The notes beneath the pieces were generated by a model. That model did not search any database. It was not told where the DNA came from and saw nothing but the letters and a program-made list of their open reading frames with translations. Below are positions 22,621-31,363 of a stretch of 64,000 bases of DNA, piece by piece. Source of the DNA: Nitricoxidireducens sp046726235 (lineage in GTDB: Bacteria > Pseudomonadota > Gammaproteobacteria > Burkholderiales > Rhodocyclaceae). A program made the translations under genes and the position numbers. Location: contig JBKPAD010000002.1 in assembly GCA_046726235.1 (NCBI GenBank), forward strand, positions 305,608 to 369,607, written 5' to 3'. Position 1 is the stretch's first letter, and every line of letters starts with the position of its first letter.

Positions 22621-23826
22621 ATGGAACCGATCTACCTCGACAACAACGCGACGACGCGCTGCGACCCGGCCGTCGTCGAGGCGATGCTGCCCTTCTTCAC
22701 CGAGCAGTTCGGCAACCCGTCGTCGATGCACAGCTTCGGCAACAAGGTCGGCTTCGCGCTCAAGGAAGCCAGAGCGCGCGTGCAGGCGCTGCTTGGCGCC
22801 GAGCACGAATCGGAGATCGTGTTCACCTCCTGCGGCACCGAGTCGGATTCGACGGCGATCCTCTCGGCGCTGAAGGCGCAGCCCGAGCGCAACCAGATCA
22901 TCACCACGGCCGTCGAGCACCCTGCGATCCTGACGCTCTGCGAATACCTCGAGAAAGAAGGCGTCGTCGTCCATCGCCTCGGCGTGGACAAGAAGGGCCG
23001 CCTCGATCTCGCCGAGTACAAGTCGCTGCTCGGCCCGCGCACCGCCATCGTCTCGGCGATGTGGGCCAACAACGAGACCGGCACGCTGTTCCCGGTCGAG
23101 GAGATGGCCGAGATGGCGCACGCGGTCGGCGCGCAGTTCCACACCGACGCCGTGCAGGCCGTCGGCAAGATCGCCATCGACCTGAAGAACACGAAGATCG
23201 ACATGCTCTCGCTCTCGGGCCACAAACTGCACGCGCCCAAGGGCGTCGGCGTGCTCTACCTGCGCCGCAACACGCGCTACCGCCCGATGCTGCGCGGCGG
23301 CCACCAGGAACGCGGACGCCGCGCCGGCACCGAGAACTCCGCCTCCATCGTCGGCCTCGGCCGCGCCGCCGAACTCGCGCTCGAACACATGGCCTTCGAG
23401 AACACCGAGGTGAAGCGCCTGCGCGACAAGCTCGAAGCCGGCATCCTCGCGCAAGTGCCGCGCGCCTTCGCCACCGGCGACACCGCCAACCGTCTGCCCA
23501 ACACCAGCAACATCGCCTTCGAGTTCATCGAAGGCGAAGCCATCCTGCTGATGCTCAACAAGCTCGGCATCGCCGCGTCTTCCGGTTCGGCCTGTACCTC
23601 CGGCTCGCTCGAACCGTCGCACGTCATGCGCGCGATGGGCATCCCCTACACGGCGGCGCACGGCACGATCCGCTTCTCGCTGTCGCGCTACAACACCGAG
23701 GCGGAGATCGACCGCGTGATCGCAGCCGTGCCCGGCGTCATCGCCAAGCTTCGCGAGTTGTCGCCGTATTGGGAGGCGGAGAAGGGGAAAGCGGACGTCG
23801 GCAGCTTCGCGCCGGCGTATTCCTAG
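22621..23826 (+). CDS. nifS: Cysteine desulfurase NifS
   Basis: A 401-residue PLP enzyme that releases sulfur from cysteine for NifU. The PLP lysine is in SLSGHKLHAPKG, the active cysteine in SSGSACTSGSLEPSHV, and HTDAVQAVGK and ENSASIVG are family-typical. It is directly coupled to nifU and is the last gene of the nif island in this window. Confidence 0.98.
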   Translation: MEPIYLDNNATTRCDPAVVEAMLPFFTEQFGNPSSMHSFGNKVGFALKEARARVQALLGAEHESEIVFTSCGTESDSTAILSALKAQPERNQIITTAVEHPAILTLCEYLEKEGVVVHRLGVDKKGRLDLAEYKSLLGPRTAIVSAMWANNETGTLFPVEEMAEMAHAVGAQFHTDAVQAVGKIAIDLKNTKIDMLSLSGHKLHAPKGVGVLYLRRNTRYRPMLRGGHQERGRRAGTENSASIVGLGRAAELALEHMAFENTEVKRLRDKLEAGILAQVPRAFATGDTANRLPNTSNIAFEFIEGEAILLMLNKLGIAASSGSACTSGSLEPSHVMRAMGIPYTAAHGTIRFSLSRYNTEAEIDRVIAAVPGVIAKLRELSPYWEAEKGKADVGSFAPAYS

Positions 23827-23844
23827 CGGGTTCGCGTCCCGCGG

Positions 23845-23915
23845 GGCAGAGGCATGGGCGCTCTGCCCTCCTCATAGGTGTTCAAATCGTCAGGCAGAGC
23901 GCCCATGCCTCTGCC
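23845..23915. repeat. 71-nt hairpin element A (variable stem, shared loop)
   Basis: Perfect 23-bp inverted arms at 23845-23867 and 23893-23915 enclose a 25-base loop at 23868-23892 (core ATAGGTGTTCAAATCG). Each arm is also internally dyad (GGCAGAG / CTCTGCC). The loop recurs, reverse-complemented, in element B at 24012-24082, while the stems are unrelated in sequence. Together with the 96-base spacer and flanks these elements fill the otherwise gene-free stretch 23827-24130. Confidence 0.9.
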
Positions 23916-24011
23916 TTGAGCTCGGTGCGTCGAAACGGGAAATCGACGACGAACGCTTCGCACAAGTGCTCATCGTTCTTCAAGGCCATAACAGTTTGGG
24001 TGCGCCAGCGC

Positions 24012-24082
24012 CGCGAGGATAGGGGGCCTCGACCCGACGATTTGAACACCTATGAGGAGGGTCGAGGCCCCCTGTCCTCGCG
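24012..24082. repeat. 71-nt hairpin element B (variable stem, shared loop)
   Basis: Arms at 24012-24034 and 24060-24082 pair at 22 of 23 positions, the exception allowing G-U pairing. The loop at 24035-24059 is the reverse complement of element A's loop at 24 of 25 bases. Arms again contain a small inner dyad (CGAGG / CCTCG). Same 23-25-23 geometry as element A, opposite orientation. Confidence 0.9.
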
Positions 24083-24130
24083 CCAATCGCCGGCAGCAAT
24101 GCGGCTGGTTCCCAACGACAGCACAAAACA

Positions 24131-24154
24131 AAAACGCCCCTTACGGGGCGTTTT
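24131..24154. terminator. Terminator of the tRNA operon
   Basis: AAAACGCCCC and GGGGCGTTTT pair around TTAC, with A and T runs on both sides, so it can act in either direction. It lies 13 bases past the 3' end of tRNA-Asp (minus strand) and would also stop plus-strand reads from nifS. Confidence 0.9.
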
Positions 24155-24166
24155 CATCGAATCTGT

Positions 24167-24243
24167 TGGCGGAGTGGACGGGACTCGAACCCGCGACCCC
24201 CGGCGTGACAGGCCGGTATTCTAACCAACTGAACTACCACTCC
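24167..24243 (-). tRNA. tRNA-Asp (GUC)
   Basis: Minus-strand 77-nt cloverleaf. GGAGUGG pairs with the CCACUCC acceptor strand, the anticodon stem and loop read CCGGCCUGUCACGCCGG with GUC, the T-loop is GGUUCGAGUC, and CCA is encoded. Third in the Ala-Glu-Asp operon. Confidence 0.97.
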
Positions 24244-24248
24244 AAACC

Positions 24249-24324
24249 TGGCGTCCCCACGGGGATTCGAACCCCGGTTCATACCGTGAAAGGGTATTGT
24301 CCTAGGCCTCTAGACGATAGGGAC
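24249..24324 (-). tRNA. tRNA-Glu (UUC)
   Basis: Minus-strand 76-nt cloverleaf starting GUCCCUAUCGUCUAG with anticodon loop CCUUUCACGG (UUC), T-loop GGUUCGAAUC and encoded CCA. It lies five bases from the tRNA-Asp 5' end. Confidence 0.97.
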
Positions 24325-24332
24325 ATTTTCTT

Positions 24333-24408
<76 letters not shown>

Positions 24409-24422
24409 ACAAGAGAGCGCGC

Positions 24423-24451
24423 ATTATACGGAGCGCGCGCCGGCGTGTAAA
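24423..24451 (-). promoter_or_regulatory. sigma-70 promoter of the Ala-Glu-Asp tRNA operon
   Basis: On the minus strand TTTACA (24451-24446) and TATAAT (24428-24423) are separated by exactly 17 bases, upstream of tRNA-Ala. Confidence 0.85.
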
Positions 24452-24464
24452 CAGTTTTCCGCGC

Positions 24465-25865
24465 CTACAAAACTTTCCCGGGATTCATGATTCCCTTCGG
24501 GTCGAAGGCCGCCTTGACCGCACGCATCAAATCCATTTCCACGGCGCTCTTGTAGCGCAGGATTTCCTCGCGCTTGAGCTGGCCGAGGCCGTGCTCGGCC
24601 GAGATCGAGCCGCCGAGATCATTGACGATGTCGTGCACGATGCGGTTGACCTCGGGCGTCGCGGCGAGGAAGGCCTCGTTGTCGAGCGCGTCGCTGCGCG
24701 ACTGGTTGTAATGCAGGTTGCCGTCGCCGATGTGGCCGAAGCAGACGATGCGCACGCCGGGGAAGCGCGCTGCCAGCGCGGCGTCGGCGCGCGCGATGAA
24801 CACGGGGATGCGCGACACCGGCACGGCGATGTCGTGCTTGATCGACAGGCCCTCGGCCTTCTGGCCTTCGGCGACGTTCTCGCGCAGCGCCCACAGCGCC
24901 TGCACCTGCGCCTCGCTTTGCGCCAGCGCGACGTCGAGCACTTCGCCGGCTTCGATGGCTTCGCCGAGCACGCGCTCAAGGATGTCGGCGAGCGGCGAAT
25001 CGGCCAGCGTGTCGGTGAGCTCGACCAGCACCTGCCATTCGGCGCGGCCGGCGAGCGGATCGCGCGCGCCGGGGATGTGGCGCAGCACGAGGTCGAGCGC
25101 CGGGCGGCCGACGATCTCGAAGGCGGTGACGCGGTCGCCGGCCTCCGAGCGCAGGCGCGTCAGCAGCGCGACGGCGGCGGCCGGATCGCGCACGGCGGCC
25201 CAGGCCGTGGCGCTGGCGCGCGGGCGCGGGAACAGCTTGAGCACGGCGGCGGTGATGAGGCCCAGCGAGCCCTCGGCACCGACGAACAGGTGCTTCAAGT
25301 CGTAGCCGGTGTTGTCCTTGCGCAGGCCGCGCAGGCCGTTCCAGGCACGGCCGTCGGGCAGCACGACCTCGAGGCCGAGCACCAACGCGCGCGCGTTGCC
25401 GTAGCGCAGCACCTGCACCCCGCCGGCGTTGGTCGACAGATTGCCGCCGATCGTCGCCGTGCCTTCGGCGGCCAGCGAGAGCGGGAACAGGCGGTCGGCC
25501 GCGGCGGCCGCTTCCTGCACTTCGAGCAGCGTGCAGCCGGCCTCGACGGTGATGGTGTTGTTGGCGGCATCGACCTCGCGCACTCGCCTGAGGCGGCCGA
25601 GGTTCAGCACCACTTCGCCGCCGCGCGGCGTGGCGCCGCCGCAGAGGCCTGTGTTGCCGCCCTGCGGCACCACGGCGACGCCGGCTTCGGCGCACAGCCT
25701 GACCACCGCGGCCACCTCGTCGGTCGTGCCGGGGCGTGCGACGCACAGGGCCTCGCCCTTGTAGCGGCCGCGCCAGTCGGCGCACCACGGCGCCGTGTCG
25801 CACTCGTCTGTCAGGACGTGGGCCGGGCCGAGCAGCGCCCGCAGCGACTCGACGAGGCCGGTCAT
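24465..25865 (-). CDS. FAD-binding oxidoreductase (GlcD / D-2-hydroxyacid dehydrogenase type)
   Basis: A 466-residue flavoenzyme of the FAD_binding_4 / FAD-oxidase C family. The N-terminal PCMH fold carries PQGGNTGLCGGATP and NLSTNAGGVQVLRYGN. The C-terminal domain has the family metal or substrate segment CFGHIGDGNLHYN and the end ISAEHGLGQLKREE ... FDPKGIMNPGKVL. Likely substrates are D-lactate, glycolate or D-2-hydroxyglutarate; the sequence alone does not decide. The ATG overlaps the rimO stop (ATGA), so the two are co-translated. Confidence 0.9.
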   Translation of the reverse strand: MTGLVESLRALLGPAHVLTDECDTAPWCADWRGRYKGEALCVARPGTTDEVAAVVRLCAEAGVAVVPQGGNTGLCGGATPRGGEVVLNLGRLRRVREVDAANNTITVEAGCTLLEVQEAAAAADRLFPLSLAAEGTATIGGNLSTNAGGVQVLRYGNARALVLGLEVVLPDGRAWNGLRGLRKDNTGYDLKHLFVGAEGSLGLITAAVLKLFPRPRASATAWAAVRDPAAAVALLTRLRSEAGDRVTAFEIVGRPALDLVLRHIPGARDPLAGRAEWQVLVELTDTLADSPLADILERVLGEAIEAGEVLDVALAQSEAQVQALWALRENVAEGQKAEGLSIKHDIAVPVSRIPVFIARADAALAARFPGVRIVCFGHIGDGNLHYNQSRSDALDNEAFLAATPEVNRIVHDIVNDLGGSISAEHGLGQLKREEILRYKSAVEMDLMRAVKAAFDPKGIMNPGKVL

Positions 25866-27184
25866 TCGAGCCTGGCGAACAAGTCGTGCACGTCGCAATC
25901 GGTGACCGTGACCTCGGCGAAGTCGCCGACTTCCAGGTCGTGGCCGTCGGTGACGTAGACGAGGCCGTCGATCTCCGGCGCGTCGGCCGTCGAACGCGCC
26001 AGCGCGCCCTCCTCGTCGATGTCGTCGACGAGGACCGTGATGCGGCGGCCGATCTTGGCTTCGAGGCGCTGGGTGCTGATGTCCTCCTGGTGCTGCATCA
26101 GGCGCGCCTTGCGCTCTTCGCGCACCTCTTCGGGCAGCGCGCCAGGCAGTTCGTTGGCGGCCGCGCCTGCGACCGGCGAATAGGCGAAGGCGCCGACGCG
26201 GTCGAGCTGCGCCTCGTCGAGGAAGTCGAGCAGTTCGTTGAACTCGGCCTCGGTCTCGCCGGGAAAGCCGGTGATGAAGGTCGAGCGCAGCGCGAGGTCC
26301 GGCACCGCCTTGCGCCACTGCGCGATGCGATCGAGCACCTTCTCGGCCGAGGCCGGGCGCTTCATCGCCTTGAGGATGCGCGCATTCGCATGCTGGAAGG
26401 GCGCGTCGAGATAGGGCAGCACCTTGCCCTCGGCCATCAGCGGCAGCAGCTCGTCGACGTTCGGATAGGGATAGACGTAATGCAGGCGCACCCAGACGCC
26501 GAGTTCGCCGAGATGCTTGCAGAGGTCGTAGAGCTTGGTCTTGACCGGGCGGCCTTCCCAGAAGGCGGTGCGGTACTTGACGTCGACGCCGTAGGCGCTG
26601 GTGTCCTGCGAGATCACCAGCAGCTCGCGCACGCCGGCGTTGACCAGTGCCTCGGCCTCGCGCATGACGTCGCCGATCGGCCGGCTGACGAGGTCGCCAC
26701 GCAGCGCCGGGATGATGCAGAAGCTGCAGCGATGGTTGCAGCCCTCGGAAATCTTCAGGTAGGCGTAATGCTGCGGCGTCAGGCGGATGCCCTGCTCGGG
26801 CACCAGATCGACGAACGGGTCGTGCAGCGGCGGCAGGTGCGCGTGCACCGCCTCCATGACTTCCTGCGCCGCGTGCGGGCCGGTGACGGCGAGGACCTTC
26901 GGGTGCGTCTCGCGCACGATGTCGCCCTTGGCGCCGAGGCAGCCGGTGACGATGACCTTGCCGTTCTCGGCCAGGGCCTCGCCGATGGCGTCGAGCGATT
27001 CGGCGACGGCGGCGTCGATGAAGCCGCAGGTGTTGACGACGACGAGGTCGGCGCCGGCATAGCTGCCGGAGATTTCATAGCCCTCGGCGCGCAGGCGCGT
27101 GAGGATCTGCTCGGAATCGACGGTCGCCTTCGGGCAGCCGAGCGAGACGAAGCCGACGGTGGGAACTTGCTTTCGGGTCTTCAT
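25862..27184 (-). CDS. rimO: Ribosomal protein S12 methylthiotransferase RimO
   Basis: A 440-residue radical-SAM methylthiotransferase that modifies an aspartate of ribosomal protein S12. It has an N-terminal UPF0004 domain (SLGCPKATVDSE, NTCGFIDAA, VTGCLGAKG supply the auxiliary cluster cysteines), the radical-SAM motif SEGCNHRCSFCIIP, and a C-terminal TRAM domain. RimO rather than MiaB is indicated by SLGCPKATVDSE and the RGDLVSRPI segment. Confidence 0.96.
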   Translation of the reverse strand: MKTRKQVPTVGFVSLGCPKATVDSEQILTRLRAEGYEISGSYAGADLVVVNTCGFIDAAVAESLDAIGEALAENGKVIVTGCLGAKGDIVRETHPKVLAVTGPHAAQEVMEAVHAHLPPLHDPFVDLVPEQGIRLTPQHYAYLKISEGCNHRCSFCIIPALRGDLVSRPIGDVMREAEALVNAGVRELLVISQDTSAYGVDVKYRTAFWEGRPVKTKLYDLCKHLGELGVWVRLHYVYPYPNVDELLPLMAEGKVLPYLDAPFQHANARILKAMKRPASAEKVLDRIAQWRKAVPDLALRSTFITGFPGETEAEFNELLDFLDEAQLDRVGAFAYSPVAGAAANELPGALPEEVREERKARLMQHQEDISTQRLEAKIGRRITVLVDDIDEEGALARSTADAPEIDGLVYVTDGHDLEVGDFAEVTVTDCDVHDLFARLE

Positions 27185-27290
27185 GCGGCGGAATTCTAAT
27201 GGGTCGGCGGCAGCCGACGCTGCCGGAGCCGCTCAGACCGCCGCGGCGGCGGAAAATTCACGGCCGCCGAACCGCGCGGCCGCCCCGCCG

Positions 27291-27866
27291 TCACTGCTTC
27301 TCTTCGGTCTTTTCCTGGCCCGGCGGCACGGGGAAACCGGGGAACTTGATGCCGGTGAACATCTTGCGCGTCTGGTCCTGCAGGTTCTCCTGCATCTGCT
27401 GGAACATGTTGCGGCTCTGCTCGACGTAGGCGGACATCATGCTCTGCATGGCCGGGCCCTGGAAGGTGAGGAACTGCGCCCACAGATCCTTGCTCATGCC
27501 GCTGTTGTCGCCGTACAGGAGGCGCGCCTGATCCTGCAGCTTCTGCTGCATCTCGGCGAAGGCCTTGATGTTGTTCTCGAGGTAGCTGCCCATCATGCCC
27601 TGCATGGCGTTGCCGTAGAAACGGATCATCTGCGACAGCACGTCGGAGGTGAACATCGGCGCGCCGCCGGCTTCCTCCTCGAGGATGATCTGCAGCAGGA
27701 TGGCACGCGTGAGGTCGTCGCCGCTCTTGGCGTCGACGACCTGAAAGACCTCGTGCTGCAGGACCAGATCCTTGACGTCGGCCAGCGTGATGTAGGTGCT
27801 GGTGCGGGTGTCGTAAAGGCGGCGATTCGGATACTTCTTGATCAGACGTACTTGCTGCTCGGCCAT
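27291..27866 (-). CDS. phaR: PHB synthesis regulator PhaR
   Basis: A 191-residue repressor that binds both polyhydroxybutyrate granules and DNA, controlling phasin and pha genes. The N-terminal DNA-binding domain (RLIKKYPNRRLYDTRTSTYI) is nearly invariant. The middle PHB-accumulation domain (about 65-110) is followed by a helical tail of two similar repeats rich in Q and M. It lies downstream of two phaB genes with a GC hairpin between. Confidence 0.95.
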   Translation of the reverse strand: MAEQQVRLIKKYPNRRLYDTRTSTYITLADVKDLVLQHEVFQVVDAKSGDDLTRAILLQIILEEEAGGAPMFTSDVLSQMIRFYGNAMQGMMGSYLENNIKAFAEMQQKLQDQARLLYGDNSGMSKDLWAQFLTFQGPAMQSMMSAYVEQSRNMFQQMQENLQDQTRKMFTGIKFPGFPVPPGQEKTEEKQ

Positions 27867-27890
27867 CTCGGCTCTCTCCTCCGCGGCGCC

Positions 27891-27912
27891 CCTCCCGCGG
27901 GGCCGCGGGAGG
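27891..27912. other. GC hairpin between phaB and phaR
   Basis: CCTCCCGCGG and CCGCGGGAGG pair perfectly around two bases in the 64-base gap. There is no T-run; it may limit read-through from phaB into phaR or protect the phaB message end. Confidence 0.5.
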
Positions 27913-27930
27913 TGCCATAACGACGTGATT

Positions 27931-28674
27931 TTACTGGAAGTGCAGGCCGCCGTTGATGTTCAGCGTCGCGCCGGTCATGTAGCCGGCGACTTCCGAAGCC
28001 AGGTACGAGCAGGCACCGCCCATTTCCTCGGGCTTGGCCAGGCGCTTCATCGGAATGCCGTCGACGATGGTCTTGAGGATGTCCTCGCGGATCGCCATGA
28101 CCATCTTGGTCGCGACGTAGCCCGGGGCGATGGCATTGACCGTGACGCCCTTGGTCGCCATTTCCTGCGCCAGCGCCTTGGTGAAACCGATCACGCCGGC
28201 CTTGGCGGCCGAGTAGTTGGTCTGGCCGCCCTGGCCCTTGACGCCGTTCACCGACGAGATGTTGATGATGCGGCCCCAGCCGCGCTCAGCCATCTTGGCG
28301 GAGAACTGCTTGGTGACGTTGAACAGGCTGGTGAGGTTCGTCGAGATGACGGCGTCCCACTGGTCCTTCTCCATCTTGGCGAAGAACTTGTCGCGCGTGA
28401 TGCCGGCGTTGTTCACCAGGATGTCGACCGGACCGGCCTTCTCCTCGGCTTCCTTGGCCATGGCCTGGCAGTCCTCGATCTTGGAGACGTCGCCGGCGAC
28501 GCAGATGAAGTCCTTGAAGCCGGCTTCGGCCTGTTCCTTCAGCCACTCGTCCTTGTTGTCGAATTGCGGATGGTAGGCCGCCACCACCTTGTAGCCGTCC
28601 TTGGCGAAGGCTTGGCAAATGGCGGTTCCGAGGCCGCCCATGGCGCCGGTGACGAAAGCTACGCGTTGAGTCAT
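27931..28674 (-). CDS. phaB: Acetoacetyl-CoA reductase PhaB (copy 1)
   Basis: A 247-residue short-chain dehydrogenase that reduces acetoacetyl-CoA to (R)-3-hydroxybutyryl-CoA with NADPH. It has the nucleotide motif TGAMGGLG, NNAG at about 88-91, catalytic Ser in NISSVNG, and YSAAKAG (Tyr and Lys). The C-terminus GGLHFQ is PhaB-typical. A second PhaB lies 51 bases upstream in the same direction. Confidence 0.95.
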   Translation of the reverse strand: MTQRVAFVTGAMGGLGTAICQAFAKDGYKVVAAYHPQFDNKDEWLKEQAEAGFKDFICVAGDVSKIEDCQAMAKEAEEKAGPVDILVNNAGITRDKFFAKMEKDQWDAVISTNLTSLFNVTKQFSAKMAERGWGRIINISSVNGVKGQGGQTNYSAAKAGVIGFTKALAQEMATKGVTVNAIAPGYVATKMVMAIREDILKTIVDGIPMKRLAKPEEMGGACSYLASEVAGYMTGATLNINGGLHFQ

Positions 28675-28725
28675 GTTGTTTCCCTTTCCCTGTTCGTGTT
28701 GTTGGAGGTTGCTCGTTGCCGGCGG

Positions 28726-29466
28726 TCAGAACATGTGCTGGCCGCCGTTGATCGAAATATTGGCGCCGGTGACGAAGGCGGCCTCCTCGGAGGCGAGGTA
28801 GGCGACGAGGCCCGCGACCTCCTCCGGCTTGCCCAGGCGCGACAGCGGAATCTGCGGCAGGATCTTGCTCTCGAGCACGTCCTGCGGGATCGCCATCACC
28901 ATCTTGGTACCGATGTAGCCGGGCGAGATGGTATTGACCGTGACGCCCTTCTTGGCCACTTCGAGCGCCAGCGACTTGGTGAAGCCGTGCATGCCGGCCT
29001 TGGCCGCCGCGTAGTTGGTCTGGCCGAAGGCGCCCTTGGTGCCGTTCACCGACGAGATGTTGATGATGCGGCCCCAGCCGCGCTCGACCATGCCGTCCAT
29101 GACCTGCTTGGTCATGTTGAACACCGAGTCAAGATTGGTGTGCATGACGGCGTCCCAGTCGGACTTGGTCATCTTCTTGAACGTCATGTCGCGGGTAATG
29201 CCGGCGTTGTTGACCAGCACGTCGACCGGACCGATGTCGCTCGCCACCTTGGTGACGCACTCGTGCGCCGAGTCGAAGTCGGTCACGTCGCAGGGATAGG
29301 CCTTGAAGCCGTAGCCCATGTCGTTCATCTTGCGCAGCCACTCCTGCGCCTTGGTGTTGTTCGGGCTGTAGGTCGTCACGACCTTGTCGCCGAGCGCCGC
29401 GAGCTTGAGGCAGATCGCTTCGCCCAGGCCGCCCATGCCTCCCGTCACCAGTGCCACTCTTTGCAT
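28726..29466 (-). CDS. phaB: Acetoacetyl-CoA reductase PhaB (copy 2)
   Basis: A 246-residue paralogue of the adjacent phaB, with TGGMGGLG, NNAGITRD, NISSVNG and YAAAKAG motifs and the ending INGGQHMF. The frame continues upstream into the phaC shadow, but the ATG at 29466 aligns with the other copy and has AGGAGG upstream. The copies differ along their whole length, so the duplication is not recent. Confidence 0.95.
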   Translation of the reverse strand: MQRVALVTGGMGGLGEAICLKLAALGDKVVTTYSPNNTKAQEWLRKMNDMGYGFKAYPCDVTDFDSAHECVTKVASDIGPVDVLVNNAGITRDMTFKKMTKSDWDAVMHTNLDSVFNMTKQVMDGMVERGWGRIINISSVNGTKGAFGQTNYAAAKAGMHGFTKSLALEVAKKGVTVNTISPGYIGTKMVMAIPQDVLESKILPQIPLSRLGKPEEVAGLVAYLASEEAAFVTGANISINGGQHMF

Positions 29467-29513
29467 TTTCTTGTCTCCTCCTTCGTTGGCATCACGGCTC
29501 TGGCGGCCGTGCT

Positions 29514-31283
29514 TCAAGCCTTTTCTTTGACGTAGCGGCCGGGCGCCGGCTCGGTCGGCTTGTACGTCTTGTTGCCGAGCCGTCCGCGCGCCGGAATCTC
29601 GCCGTCGGCATGCTGCTTGAGCCACTCCGCCCAGCGCGGCCACCAGCTGCCCTTCACTTCCGTGGCGCTGGCCAGCCATTCCTCGGCGTTGGCCGTCTTG
29701 CTGTCGCTCGTCCAGTAGCTGCGCTTGTTCTTCGCCGCCGGGTTGATGACGCCGGCGATGTGGCCCGAGGCGCCGAGCACGAAGGTGGTTTCGCCGCCGA
29801 GCAGCGCACGGCCGAGGTAGGAGGTCTGCCACGGCACGATGTGGTCCTCGCGCGTGGCGAGGATGAAGGTCGGCATGTCGACGCGGCCGAGGTCGGCCTT
29901 GACGCCGCACATCGAGAGCTTGCCCGGCACGCGCAGGCTGTTCTCGAGGTACATGTTGCGCAGGTACCAGGCGAGGAAGGGGCCGGGCAGGTTGGTCGAA
30001 TCGGAGTTCCAGTAGAGCAGGTCGAAGGGCATCGGCTTGCCGCCCTTCAGGTAGTTGCCGACGACGTACTGCCAGATCAGGTCGTTGGCGCGCAGCGACG
30101 AGAATACCGAGGAGAGCTCCTTGCCCTGCAGCAGGCCGCCCTTGCCGATGGTGTTCTCGCGCGCGACGACCGAGGCCTCGTCGATGAAGCAGCCGAGCTC
30201 GCCCGGGTCGGAGAAGTCGAGCAGCGTCGTCAGCAGGGTCAGCGACGCGACGTCGTCGCCGCCGCGGGCCTTCATCACCGACAGCGCCGACGAGATGATG
30301 GTGCCGCCGACGCAGAAGCCGAACGCGTTGACCTGGTCGACGTTGCAGATTTCCTTCGCCACCTTGAATGCGGTCAGCGGACCCTGCTCGATGTAGTCGT
30401 CCCAGCCGAAGTGCCCCTGCTCGGCCCTGACGTTGCGCCAGGAGACGAGGAACACCGTGTGACCCTGCTCGACGGCGTAGCGGACGTAGGAGTTCTCCGG
30501 CTGCAGGTCGAGGATGTAGAACTTGTTGATGCACGGCGGCACCATCACGAACGGACGCTTGGCGACCGTGTCGGTGAGCGGCGAGTACTGGATGAGCTGC
30601 ATCAGCTCGTTCTCGAAGACCACGGCACCCGGCGTAACCGCGAGGTTGCGGCCGACCTCGAAGGCGCTCTCGTCGCTCATCGAGATGCGGCCCTTCTCGA
30701 GGTCGCCGATCAGGTTCTGGATGCCCTGGCGAATGCTCTCGCCCTTGGTCTCGAGCGCCTTCTTGACGAATTCCGGATTGGTGGCGGCGAAGTTGGACGG
30801 CGCCATGGCGTCGATGTACTGGCGCGTCAGGAAGCGCATGCGGTCCTTCGACAGGCCCTCCGAGACCGGCGCGGCCTCGGTCATCTTCTTGAGGAACTCG
30901 GCATTGATCAGGTAGGCCTGGCGCACGTAGTCGTAGACCGGGCTCTCGGCCCACGACGGGTGGTCGAAACGCCGGTCGCCGGGCTCGGGCTGGGCCACCG
31001 CAGGAGCCGGCGACTCGTCGCCGGGCTTGCGACCGATCATGGCCTGCCACAGCTGCTGGTGGCGCTCGGCCCACTGCTTTTGCAGCGCGGTGAGCTGTTC
31101 GGTCTCGGGCGCCCAGGCGGCGGGCACCATGCCGACGGAGGGCGGCGTCTGGCTCGCGGCCTTTTGCAGCGAGGATTGCTGCTGGGCGAGGAATTGCATG
31201 AAGCCCTGCGCGAAGTGCTGGCCGGCCTGAAGGAAGGCCTGCATGGCGGCAGCTTTGTTGGGTTCGTTAGGCGTGGCGGACAT
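29514..31283 (-). CDS. phaC: Class I poly(3-hydroxyalkanoate) synthase PhaC
   Basis: A 589-residue polymerase with the N-terminal PhaC domain and an alpha/beta-hydrolase catalytic domain. The lipase-like box is NAFGFCVGGT, whose Cys is the nucleophile. YYIDLQPENS-type and FVLGASGHIAGVINP (catalytic His) segments follow. Length and composition fit class I enzymes making short-chain PHB. It heads the phaC-phaB2-phaB1-phaR run. Confidence 0.95.
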   Translation of the reverse strand: MSATPNEPNKAAAMQAFLQAGQHFAQGFMQFLAQQQSSLQKAASQTPPSVGMVPAAWAPETEQLTALQKQWAERHQQLWQAMIGRKPGDESPAPAVAQPEPGDRRFDHPSWAESPVYDYVRQAYLINAEFLKKMTEAAPVSEGLSKDRMRFLTRQYIDAMAPSNFAATNPEFVKKALETKGESIRQGIQNLIGDLEKGRISMSDESAFEVGRNLAVTPGAVVFENELMQLIQYSPLTDTVAKRPFVMVPPCINKFYILDLQPENSYVRYAVEQGHTVFLVSWRNVRAEQGHFGWDDYIEQGPLTAFKVAKEICNVDQVNAFGFCVGGTIISSALSVMKARGGDDVASLTLLTTLLDFSDPGELGCFIDEASVVARENTIGKGGLLQGKELSSVFSSLRANDLIWQYVVGNYLKGGKPMPFDLLYWNSDSTNLPGPFLAWYLRNMYLENSLRVPGKLSMCGVKADLGRVDMPTFILATREDHIVPWQTSYLGRALLGGETTFVLGASGHIAGVINPAAKNKRSYWTSDSKTANAEEWLASATEVKGSWWPRWAEWLKQHADGEIPARGRLGNKTYKPTEPAPGRYVKEKA

Positions 31284-31363
31284 GCTTGGACTCCTGTAGC
31301 GACCGGCGGATTTTGCACTGCACCAATTGCGGTGTCAATGAAGCCCGCGGGCCATGCGCCGGA

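Noticed and set aside
23845..24082. CRISPR-like array of short palindromic repeats
   Set aside because: Only two elements, in inverted orientation, with different arm sequences and a shared loop; no regular direct repeats or cas genes.
23061..24224. Plus-strand frame running from nifS into the tRNA genes
   Set aside because: It is an out-of-frame shadow of nifS that continues across hairpins and antisense tRNAs; composition is arginine/alanine noise.
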